A DNA stretch of 64,000 nucleotides from Anaeramoeba ignava (lineage: Eukaryota > Metamonada > Anaeramoebidae), in assembly GCA_028826165.1 (NCBI GenBank), contig JAPDFW010000089.1, positions 124,001 through 188,000 of the forward strand, read 5' to 3'. The notes beneath the pieces were generated by a model. That model made no database searches and had not been told where the DNA came from. It saw only the letters and a list, made by a program, of their open reading frames with translations. Positions 22,101 through 32,001 of the stretch are shown here, in pieces. The position numbers and the translations under genes were made by a program. The stretch's first letter is position 1; every line of letters begins with the position of its first letter.

Positions 22101-25100
22101 AGAATTTACTTCCCTTAAACCAAAATTTGAATAGAGAAAACCAGGTAAAACTAAAAAAAAGAAAATATTTTCTTTTGTGTGCTTCTCTTTCTGATTTTCT
22201 TTGAATATTGTGTTTTATAGGTAATTCAAACAATCCCCAACTCTGGAAATTCATGTTATATCGCATCAATTGTCCAGATTTTGATCAGGACATCAGCTCG
22301 AAACCTTCTTCCTTTAGGAGATATCTCAGAAAAATTATGGGATATTTTTAATTCAAAGCAAAGATATATAGAAGTCCAAGATTTGAGAAAGGAAGTAGGT
22401 AAGCATTTTGTCAATTTTGATAATTTGAACCAACAAGATCTACACGAATTTTTTATTAATTTATTTGAATTATTGGACAAGGGAAACAATTTTAGATATT
22501 CCAGATAAAGATGATCTTTTGTATCATGCCTTTGATTTATGGAATAAAACTATTTTGAATGATTTTTGTATTCGCTTAATTCAAAAAGTGAAATGCTTGG
22601 AATGTAAACATTTTTCCTTTAGTTTTCCTCAAGAAACAGGTATACTGCTAAGTTTAGAAAAGTGAAAAAGATTGTAACTTAATAGAATTGCTCAATTCAT
22701 TTTTCTCAAAAATTACTTTTGATGAAAACAATCTCCTATTTTGTGAACATTGTCAAAAAGTTCAAAGTTCTTTCCAATTTTTTTTGAATTCATATTCCCA
22801 AATTTTTCATGATATTTGTCAAAAGAAGCTTCTATGATCCAATTTTGAAGGAAGAAAGAAAAAATATGGCAAGAATACAAGTTCCAAGAAAGATTCAACT
22901 TAATAATTTTTTATTCTCTCCTTCTAGTTCTATGTCAAACTCATTGTCATTTTGGGGATCAATTCATCACCAAGGAGAAGAACAAGAAGCAAAAGGAGGT
23001 CATTTCTGGACTGAAGTGAAAGATGAAAGAAATGCTGGAGATTTTCAAGTTTTTGATGATTCGACAACTTTGACTATTCCTAATCCTTGCCGGAAATCGA
23101 ATTCATATGTCTTGATGACATATCAAAGAGATGATAAGTAAATATTCCATTCAAATTCAACTAATCTCTTTTTTCTTTGATTGATTTTTCTTGATTGATT
23201 TTTTTTGATTGATTTTTTTTGATTGATTTTTTTTGATTGATTTTTCAAAAAATAAAAATTTCCCCATTAGCCTTTTGCGGCCTCAAATTTTCAGGTTTCA
23301 CAAAAGAATTTTTAATTTATTTTTCAATAAAAAGGGGAATTTTTTTTTAAATATTTTGAGATGTTTTTGCCTCTCCCTTTCTCTCATATATAAATCAAAT
23401 ATAAATCAAATATAAATTAAATATAAATTAAATATAAATTAAATATAAATCAAATATAAATTAAATATAAATTAAATATAAATTAAATATAAATCAAATA
23501 TAAATCAAATATAAATTAAATATAAATCTAATATAAATCAAATATAAATTAAATATAAATTAAATATAAATTAAATATAAATTAAATATAAATCAAATAT
23601 AAATCAAATATAAATCAAATATAAATCAAATATAAATCAAATATAAATTAAATATAAATTAAATATAAATTAAATATATATTAAATATAAATCTAATATA
23701 AAATCAAATATAAATCAAATATAAATCAAATATAAATTAAATATAAATTAAATATAAATTAAATATATATTAAATATAAATCTAATATAAATCAAATATA
23801 AATTAAATATAAATCAAATATAAATCAAATATAAATTAAATATAAAATCTAATATAAATTAAATATAAATTAAATATAAATCAAATATAAATTAAATATA
23901 AATTAAATATAAATTAAATATAAATCAAATATAAATTAAATATAAATCTAATATAAATTAAATATAAATTAAATATAAATTAAATATAAATCTAATATAA
24001 ATTAAATATAAATTAAATATAAATTAAATATAAATTAAATATAAATTAAATATAAATCAAATATAAATCAAATATAAATAAAATATAAATTAAATATAAA
24101 TTAAATATAAATCAAATATAAATCAAATATATAAATCAAATATAAATTAAATATAAATTAAATATAAATCAAATATAAATTAAATATAAATTAAATATAA
24201 ATTAAATATAAATTAAATATAAATTAAATATAAATTAAATATAAATTAAATATAAATTAAATATAAATCAAATATAAATCAAATATAAATCAAATATAAA
24301 TTAAATATAAATCAAATATAAATCTAATATAAATCAAATATAAATCAAATATAAATTAAATATAAATTAAATATAAATTAAATTTAAATCAAATATAAAT
24401 CAAATATAAATCAAATATAAATTAAATATAAATTAAATATAAATTAAATATAAATTAAATATAAATCAAATATAAATCAAATATAAATCAAATATAAATC
24501 AAATATAAATTAAATATAAATCAAATATTTATGTAAAATTCATTTTTTTAGATTAGAACCAGTTACCAAAAGAGATCGACAAAAATCCAAAAAGAAATAT
24601 TGGGAGAAAAAAAAAAAAGAAAAGAAGAATTGGAACACAATTAGAATTATTCAATTAACTGATATACATTTAGGACCTTTTATGAATAAAAGAAGATTAC
24701 TTGGAATTTGTAAATCCGCAATGAAAAAGAATCCACACCTTATATTTTTAACAGGAGATTTCTTAACAAGAGAAACAGAAACACCTCAAGGAGAACAAAT
24801 ACTTAGAGAAGGATTAGCTCCTTTTCAAAAATTAAAAGGAAATGTTTTTGCTTGTGTTGGAAATCATGATTATGCATATCTTCCTGGAATTGCTCATGGT
24901 AAAAATCAAATATTAAAAATCAAATATTAAAAAATATTAAAAATCAAATATTAAAAAATATTAAAAAATATTTAAAAATATTTAAAAAAAATAAATTTGG
25001 ATTTAAAATTAACTTTAGCACTTGAGGATAATGGAATTATTTTACTTAGAGATGAATCCCAAATCGTTAATTTAAGTAAATACAAGATCAAAAAAATCAA

Positions 25101-25707
25101 ATCATTTTATTAAAAAAGAAAAAAAAAATAAATCAAAAGAAAATTGTACTGTAGAAATTACAGGCTTTGATTTTGGAACTTCTGCAGCAGTTATGCAAGA
25201 TAGATTAGAAAGTAAAAAGGATGTTGATTTGAAACTTGCACTTCTTCATGATCCGCAAGCATTTGATAAACTTCCTCCAAAAGCAGGAGTAGTAACATTT
25301 TCAGGACATACACATGGAGGTCAACTAGGATTAAATTGGATCGGACTTCCTTACAGTTTTATTGGGTTATTTCTTCATGATCAAGGAGTAAAAAACAAAA
25401 TAATAAATTCAAAAAAAAAAAATTTTTTTGTTCCACTTTTTTTTATTTATATTTTCTCATTCCATTCCATTTATTTTAGGCTTATTCTTGCGCCCGAAAT
25501 TTACTATATATCCACAGAGGAACTTGCCATTATGGATTCCCTATTCGATTTGGTGTAAATGCAGAACAATCAACTATATTTCTTCACTTTACAAAAAATA
25601 CCCAAATAAAAAATCCAAAAACAAATGATACTGTTACACTTTCAGAAACTTCTTCAGGAGAACATCAAGAACTTTTAGATAATTCATTACAAAATAGAAT
25701 CAAATAA
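19189..25707 (+). CDS. Transmembrane metallophosphoesterase (TMPPE/YkuE-like)
   Basis: Four exons: 19189-19736, 24552-24898, 25019-25387 and 25480-25707. Exon 1 encodes four to five hydrophobic helices (first at MLSIFGIFSLPFSIFVLIF) and ends SSSGA with a GA|GTAAGA donor. Exon 2 resumes in phase and carries the calcineurin-like signature LTDIHLG, then LTGDF and GNHD. Exon 3 has LLHDP and GHTHGGQ, and exon 4 the family-like NLLYIHRGTCHYGFPIRFG. N-terminal helices followed by a metallophosphoesterase is the layout of TMPPE and bacterial YkuE-type proteins, which act at membranes; the substrate is unknown. Exon 3 shows a +1 frame break between about 25070 and 25115 (stop context TAT TAA A), before the NCTVEITGFDFG stretch. 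Intron 1 is 4,815 bases and contains a transposon. Confidence 0.75.
19765..19970. repeat. 11-bp satellite, left of the transposon
   Basis: Tandem copies of AAATATAAATT/AAATATAAATC lie in intron 1 of the phosphoesterase gene. They stop abruptly at GAGAGA (19971) and the same unit resumes at 23386. Confidence 0.9.
20048..20190. repeat. Threefold subterminal direct repeat of the transposon
   Basis: Three nearly identical copies of a block of about 40 bp contain a T-run, CCTATAATTTTAATAAAAGA and TCTTATT; a partial fourth begins at about 20180. Subterminal repeats like these are often transposase binding sites; that role is inferred. Confidence 0.8.
20259..23141 (+). pseudogene. Transposase fused to a ubiquitin-specific protease (USP), frameshifted
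   Basis: Exons 20259-21251 and 21320-22144 (intron 68 nt) give 606 residues in one frame and a third exon starts at 22221 in phase. The N-terminus has a C2H2-like finger (CSICDKELQG, then RHCRSQHH) and a second Cys/His cluster (CLKHNTPIFFQCEKC). A DDE-like core follows: ILDFGENIQEYRDGW, FSDGGSSLKN and NHGKNYSDAHFG supply three acidic candidates. A basic Lys/Gln linker (about 490-606) leads to a USP domain: Cys box IPNSGNSCYIASIVQIL, NQQDLHEFF, zinc-ribbon CxxC pairs (CLEC, CEHC), and His box GGHFWTEV with FDD. The USP part needs three +1 frame changes (near 22486-22510, 22663, and 22770-22840), so this copy is probably decaying unless the breaks are sequence errors. USPs remove ubiquitin; fusion to a transposase is unusual. 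Confidence 0.72.
23386..24530. repeat. 11-bp satellite, right of the transposon
   Basis: About 100 copies of AAATATAAATT and AAATATAAATC, with a few 10- and 13-bp variants, extend to just before the acceptor of phosphoesterase exon 2 (24551). It is the same unit as on the left of the transposon. Confidence 0.95.
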
Positions 25708-25985
25708 ATTCCTTTTTTTTTTTTTCAAAAGAAAAAATTAAAATTTTAAAAAGAGATTTTGTTTCATTTCTTTTTTTTTTGAAAGTAAACAAAACAAAAT
25801 TAAAAAGAAAATTAAAAAGAAAGTTAAAAAGAAAGTTAAAAAGAAAGTTAAAAAGAAAGTTAAAAAGAAAGCACAAAAAAAAACTCAATTCATTTTTGAT
25901 CCACTTTTGATCCACTTTTGATGAAATTATCCATTTCTTTTTTTTCTTTTGTTTTTTAAAAAAAAAAACAGATAATTTTATTCTT

Positions 25986-26924
25986 TTAATTGAGTTCGTT
26001 TCCTGCTTTGAGCTTCCCAATTTGTGTTGTTAATTCATTTATTAGAATATTTTTCTGAGATAATTCATTTCGAAGTTGTTCGTTTTCTTGATGAAGTTCT
26101 TTAAGTTTTCCACTTAAAACAATATTTTCCATTTTAAGTTCTTCATTTTGAGTTTGAATATCAACAATTTGACGTTCATTGACTTTTTGTTCTTCTTTTG
26201 TTTTTTTGCTATTTATTTCTTCTAACTAAAAATTAATTAAAAAAATTAATTAAAAAAATTTCGAAATTAAAAATGAAAAAAAATAAATGAAAAAAAGAAA
26301 CAAAATAAAATAAATTAGAATTAATCAAAAATACGAAAGGATCAGATGAAGATTTAAAGAGAGCCAATATGTGAGTGTATGAGAATACGTATAGATTTTG
26401 TGATTGTATAAAATTAAAAGATAAAATTAAAAATAAAAAAAAAAGCAAAAAAAAAAGAGTTAAAAATTTAAAAGAATTTTGAAAGAAAAACTCAACTGTC
26501 AGTTAAAAAAAAAATTAAAGAAACTTGAAAATATTGAAAACTAAAGGAAAAAAGAAACGCTTACTTTTTGTTTTTCCTCATCTTTTACTTGAGTAGCTTT
26601 TCTTTTTTTCTTTTTCTTCTTTTGTTTTTTTGGGTTTGGTTGAATTTGTTTTATCTTTTGAAATGAAAATAAAAATAAATATAAATATAAAAATAAAGCA
26701 AGAGAGAAAATTAGTTATTTTTAATAAAAATGAAAAAGAAAGGAGTTTATCAAGTTGAAAAATTTTTTTTTTTATTATACTTTTCTATAATTCGTTAGTC
26801 TGCACTTATTACATATCCTTGTAGATTTGGAATATTCATCAGAAAGTGGGATCATTAATTTAGTTGGTCTTGGTCGAGAAAAATCAACCAAAGAAACTCC
26901 ACAACAACAACAATGTGAATCCAT
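25986..26924 (-). CDS. Small Cys-rich, coiled-coil protein
   Basis: Three exons (26924-26781, 26654-26565, 26225-25986) join in phase to 157 residues. Each exon is too short to stand out alone, but the GT-AG borders and phases agree. The N-terminus MDSHCCCCGVSL and a later CNKC could together bind zinc. Exon 2 is strongly basic (a run of Lys between QPNPKK and RKATQ), like a nuclear localisation signal or DNA-binding region. Exon 3 is a heptad-type coiled coil with Leu and Asn spacing (ENIVLSGKLKELHQENEQLR). Basic region followed by a zipper recalls bZIP proteins, but the basic part lacks the usual Asn/Arg signature, so I leave it unnamed. Confidence 0.65.
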
Positions 26925-27627
26925 TTGTGTTGATTTCAAATATTTATTAATATTATTTTGTTTGTGTATTTATTTATTTTATTATTTTTGTTATTATTTT
27001 TATTTTTATTAATTTTTTTTTTTATTTTTTTTCTTCCAAAAAAAAATAAAAAACTGAAACTGAAAAAAAAAAATGGAAATATAATTTAAAGGCGAAGAAA
27101 AATGATTAAGCGTTTTGTTTTTTTATTTTTTTGTTTTGGAATGAAAGCTTTGGGATCTTATTTGAATATTAATTGCTTCTTTTTTTAATAAAAAAAAAAA
27201 GTTTACAAAAAAAAAATTTCAAAAGGCAAAAGCAATTATTTTTATTTATTCCTTTCAAAATAATTGTTTTTTTTTTTTGATGATTTGTCTTTTTATTTAT
27301 TTAATTTTTTTTAACTAATTTTTTTAACTAATTTTTTTATTTAATTAGTTATTTGTTAGGTGAATTTTGCTTTTAAAAATTTTAATTTTATTTTCATTTT
27401 TTAAATAATGGATTGTTGAAGAAAATAGATACAATAATAATTTAAAATTAAAAGAAATTAAAGAAAGAAAAAGGGATAATTTTTTTATTTTTAATTTCTT
27501 TTTTTTTGTTGCTTTCATTGATCTATTTTTAATTAAAAAAAAAAAAAAAAGATAAAAAAAAAGAGAAAAAGAGGAAAGATATTTTTCACCTTTTTTTTAA
27601 TTTTAAAAATTATATTTAAATTTTGAT
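26925..27627. other. Intergenic region, nothing recognised
   Basis: About 700 bases of A- and T-run DNA lie between the start at 26924 (-) and the 3' end at 27628 (-). I found no exon-like frame, RNA gene or tandem array. One 28-codon frame near 27100 is hydrophobic but lacks support. Confidence 0.5.
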
Positions 27628-29301
27628 TTAAATTTGTTGATTTTCATTTGGAATTTCAACTTCTTCAAGATCTTTAAAAGTTGCTTCATGAATTTTTTTT
27701 TGATACAAATAACGAATCCAAAGAGATTTAGAAGAATCTGGAGAAGGATCTTCGAATAGGAACAGTTTTGATTTAGGATAATCACCATATATTTTAAGTT
27801 TTGAATCTTCAACTTGGAATTGAAGTTGTGATGTAACATCAATATATTTATCTGATTTTAGATCTCCATATCTTGCTTCTTGAATTATTAATCCATCCTT
27901 TTTTTCTTCTTTTTCTCTTCTTATATTAACTGATTGTTGAAGTAAATCAGAATAAAGATTTGAAATTTGTTGATTTTTATTTTCAGTTGAATCTTCATCT
28001 TTTGTTTCTTCACTAAAAAATAATTATATAAATATAAATATAAATATAAATATAAAAAATAATTCAATTTTGCTTACTTATTTTTGCGTATCAATTTTTT
28101 CCAAACTAAATTAATTACAAATTTTTTCACAAAAATAAAGATTGTTGAAGGTATTACAACGTAAGAAAGAAAAGATACAAGATCTAGTTTATCTGTAAGG
28201 AGAATTGGTATATTAACATGAAACTTATTACTATCAAAACTACAAATTAATTTTAAATATAATAATTTTAAATATGATAGTTTAGTTTAAATAATAAAAT
28301 TCCTACCCTAAATTCAAAGAAATTCCCTTCAATCCAATAGAAAAAAACCCAGATAATGTAGTATTATTAGTGATTTGATGATGAATTCCAAATTGTAAGC
28401 CAACATATTTTTGAATGAAATTTGTATTTGAAAATTCAAATTTGTGATTTTTAGAAGCATTATGAAAATTTTGATAAAATCCAAACTCAAATCTTGGTAT
28501 TAAATGATCAAAATATAAAGAAGGGTTTAAAAAAGGATGAGTGAAAGATGTTTTGAAAAAAAATCTTGTTTTCGAATCAGTTTGTTCATGAGAAAACATG
28601 AATTTTCCTTTTAAAAAATCAAATTCAACAGCACCATTTTTGTGTTGGAGTTTTAATAAAGGAAGTAAATAGTTCGATTCCAAACGAAGATGTAATAATG
28701 GGTCTTTGAGATTTACATAAGGAATTTTTGAGAAGGATTTGTAAGCATGAGCATTTATCATTAAAGGTGGTTTTTTTGGATCATTTCTATTTGCATTTAA
28801 GGTTGATGAAATTGTATTTGTGATTGAGTTTGGTAATTGCTGTTTCGTAATTAGTTTGATTTTAGGAGTCTTCTCTTCAGAGAATCCTATTTGTGTATTG
28901 AATTCATAGTTTTTTGAAATTGAGCCACCAAATAAAACATTAAATTTTGGTTCAAAAAGTAATGGTGATTTTTTAATTAAGGATTGAATTAATATTTGTG
29001 ATTTATTTGTTGGTTTTATTTCAATATTATTTTGTAATTGAATTTTGGAAATGATAGGGTTTTGTCTTTTAACATTTTGATTCCAGAAATTCTGTTTTTT
29101 ATAATTAGAAAAAAATTGATTCAAATTTAATCCAATTTTTATAAAAATATTATTTTTTGGAAATGAAAAATTTTGATTTTGATTTTCATTTTGATTTTCA
29201 TTTCGATTTTCATTTTGATTTTCTGTTTGATTATTTTTAATTAATTCAAAAATTGGTTTATCAAAAAATCCAACTTGAAAATTTTGTTGATTATCATTCA
29301 T
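27628..29301 (-). CDS. DNAJC11-like protein lacking a J domain
   Basis: Three exons (29301-28307, 28239-28078, 28012-27628) join in phase to 513 residues. The C-terminal part matches the DNAJC11 C-terminal domain: a VNIPILLTD stretch, a hydrophobic helix (SYVVIPSTIFIFVKKFVI), the charged linker, GLIIQEARYGDL, IDVTSQLQFQVEDSKLKI and the closing RYLYQKKIHEATF with IPNENQQI. The central region (LFGGSISKNYEFNTQIGF and following) has the alternating pattern of a beta-barrel. DNAJC11 is a mitochondrial protein linked to MICOS and cristae. Here the start MNDNQQNFQVGFF is followed at once by an Asn/Gln-rich run and no HPD-containing J domain is visible in this or the neighbouring frames. It may act in a mitochondrion-related organelle. 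Confidence 0.75.
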
Positions 29302-29597
29302 TTTTAAATTAAAAAAGAAAAAAGAAAAAAAATGAAAAAAAAAAAATTATTATTTTTTATTAAAATGAATAATAATGATGGTTAAATTAATAATTTTTCT
29401 CTTTTATTTTTATTATTTTTATTTCTATTTCTTTTTCTATTTTTATTTTCTCTTTTTTCTTATCAAAAAAAAAAGGAAAAAATAAGAAAAAAAAAAATAT
29501 TAAAATTTCATTTTTTTTTAAACACTTTCTTTCTTTCTTTCCTTTATTTCTTTCTTTTTTATAAGTCCCAAACATTTTATTTGTTTTTTGTTTTACA

Positions 29598-31524
29598 ATG
29601 TCAAAAGAATATTATAAGATTGTACTTATTGGAGGAGGTTCAGGTAAATTTATAATATAAATCAAAACATTTCCTTTTAAAATTTTATAAAAAAAATTTT
29701 TTTAAAAGCAAAATAAATCAAAATTAAAAAAAAAAATAAATTTTTTTAAAAAATCGAAATTTTGAATTGATTTTTTTTATTTTTATCAACGTTTTTTTTT
29801 TTTCGATAATTTTTAGTTGGAAAGTCTTGTTTAACAGTTCAATATCTTCATGGAAGATTTCACCAAGATTATGATCCAACAATTGGTAAGAAGAAATATA
29901 TTTAGATTTTGTAATATTGTGTCATGTATTTGCTTAATTTTAAAAAATTTTATTTTTTTTGTGTTTTTTTTTATAGAACAATCATATCAAAAAGAAACAG
30001 AAATTGATAATAAAGAAGTTACCCTTGAAATTATTGATACTGCTGGTCAGGAAGAATATCGTTCTGTTAGAGATAAAGTAATTAGAATGATCGAGATTTT
30101 AATTATAAATTCAATTATAAAATTAATTATAAATATAATTATAAATTTCATTATAAATACAAATATAAATATAAATATAATTATAATTATAAATTTAATT
30201 ATAAATTTAATTATAAATTTAATTATAAATTTAATTATAAATATAATTATAAATTTAATTATAAATTTAACTATAAATATAATTATAAATTTAATTATAA
30301 ATTTAATTATAAATTTAATTCTAAATTTAATTCTAAATTTAATTCTAAATATAATTATAAATTTAATTATAAATTTAATTCTAAATTTAATTATAAATTT
30401 AATTATAAAAATATAAATATAAATTTAATTATAAAAATTTAATTAATTTAAATTTAATTAATTAAATTTAATTATAAATTTAATTATAAATTTAATTATA
30501 AATTTAATTATAAATTTAATTCTAAATTTAATTCTAAATTTAATTCTAAATTTAATTATAAATTTAATTATAAATTTAATTATAAATTTAATTATAAATT
30601 TAATTATAAATATAAATTATAAATTTTTAATTAAATAAAAATTAAAATATAAATTTAATTATAAATTTAATTATAAATTTAATTTAAATTTAATTCTAAA
30701 TTTAATTCTAAATTTAATTATAAATATAAATATAAAATTCATTGATTATAAATATAAATATAAATTCATTCTAAATTTGATTATAAATTTAATTCTATTT
30801 TAGTATATTTCAACTGGTCAAGCTTTTTTAATTGTTTATAGTATCATTTCAAGAACAAGCTTTATTGAAGCTAAACAACTTCATCAGGCAGTTAAAAGAG
30901 CAAAAGGACCAAAAGGTGCTCCTGTAATTACAGTTGCAAATAAATCGGGTAATTTTTAATTTAGTTTTTAAACTAAAGGTTAAATTGAATGTTAATTTTT
31001 ATACTACTTTTTTAGATCTTCATGAAGAAAGGGTTGTTACAGTTGAATCTGGCGAGGAATTAGCAGCAGAATTTTCTAGTCTTTATTTTGAAACGTATAC
31101 AGTTTCTCAATTATAAATATAAATATAAATATAAATATAAATATAAATATAAATATTAATATAAATATAAATATTAATATAAATATAAATATAAATATAA
31201 ATATTAATATAAATATAAATATAAATATAAATATAAATATAAATATTAATATAAATATAAATATTTAATATAAATATAAATATAAATATAAATATAAATA
31301 TAAATATAAATTTAAATATAAATATAAATCGGAATGAAAATTTATCCAAAAATTCTCTTTTTTTTAGTTCTGCAAAAACTGGAAGTAATGTAGCAGAATG
31401 TTTTCAACAATTAGTTCGTGAATTGAGAAAGAGAAAAGATACAATTTCTGAAAATCAACCAAAATCAAATCCACAAAAAGAAGTTAATAAAAGTGAAGGT
31501 GGTGGTTGCTGCATTATTTTATAA
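29598..31524 (+). CDS. Ras/Rap-family small GTPase
   Basis: Six exons (29598-29643, 29817-29885, 29977-30077, 30804-30948, 31016-31094, 31368-31524) join in phase to 198 residues. Motifs: P-loop GGGSVGKSC, effector region [12 protein letters not shown], switch [22 protein letters not shown] and ETSAK. The C-terminus GGGCCIIL is a CaaX box whose final Leu predicts geranylgeranylation, with an extra Cys that could be palmitoylated. It should act as a membrane-bound GTP switch. Introns 3 (726 bp) and 5 (273 bp) are almost pure satellite. Confidence 0.92.
30095..30790. repeat. 12-bp satellite in Ras intron 3, same unit as PNP intron 1
   Basis: AATTATAAATTT and AATTCTAAATTT units fill intron 3. 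The base unit is identical to the array in PNP intron 1, 12 kb away and in the opposite gene orientation. Confidence 0.92.
31110..31330. repeat. ATAAAT/ATTAAT hexamer array in Ras intron 5
   Basis: The hexamer ATAAAT with occasional ATTAAT fills the fifth intron between the ET and SAK codons. Confidence 0.9.
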
Positions 31525-32001
31525 CTCATTTTTTTTTTGATTATTTTCCTTTTTCTTTTCCTTCTTTTTGATTGGATGTGAACTAATTCGTTTTGGCACA
31601 AATATAATACCAAAACCTAACAAAAAAAAACAAAAGAAGGAAGTGAAAATTTTTAAGTTTTTTTTTCTATTTTTTTTTACTTTTACTTTTTTACTTTTTT
31701 GAAAACAAGAAAAAAGAAAAAATTTGATTAAAAATCAAACAAAAAAACAAAATAAACAAAAAATTAAATTTTTTCCACTTTTTCTTTTCCACTTTTCCTT
31801 TTTAATTTATTTTCCTAACCGTTAATTATTAATTTAATTAATTTATTTTATTAATTTATTTTATTAATTTATTGTATTTATTTTCCAATTAAAAATCGTT
31901 AAATCAAAAATAAAAAAAATTTTTTATTTTTCTTTTTTTTTTCAAATTCATTTTCTATTTTCATTTTCTTTTTTTATTTTAAAAACAAAAAACACAAAAA
32001 A
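31525..32001. other. Intergenic spacer between Ras and VID27
   Basis: About 480 bases contain the 3' region of the Ras gene and the promoter of VID27. T-runs (31930-31985) precede the VID27 start. No other feature is visible. Confidence 0.5.

Larger units (their letters stand above)
19971..23385 (+). mobile_element. DNA transposon inserted in a satellite-filled intron
   Basis: The 3,415-bp unit breaks an 11-bp AT satellite that continues on both sides with the same unit. Its ends are imperfect inverted repeats: the left reads GAGAGA, a few bases, GAGGCACAAAA; the right end reversed reads GAGAGA, a few bases, GAGGCAAAAA. ATAT flanks both ends and may be the target duplication, though this cannot be told from the satellite. 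Inside the left end are three direct copies of a block of about 41 bp; inside the right end are several 15-bp TTGATTGATTTTTTT units. The single gene (20259-23141) encodes a zinc-finger/DDE-like transposase joined to a ubiquitin-specific protease. The exact ends are inferred. Confidence 0.7.

Noticed and set aside
22809-23141. Separate small gene for the USP C-terminal part
   Set aside because: The His-box text continues the USP domain begun at 22221 and only appears separate because of +1 frame breaks.
27099-27185. 28-codon hydrophobic frame starting MIKRFVFLFF
   Set aside because: Too short and lacking conservation or context; T-rich DNA easily yields such frames.
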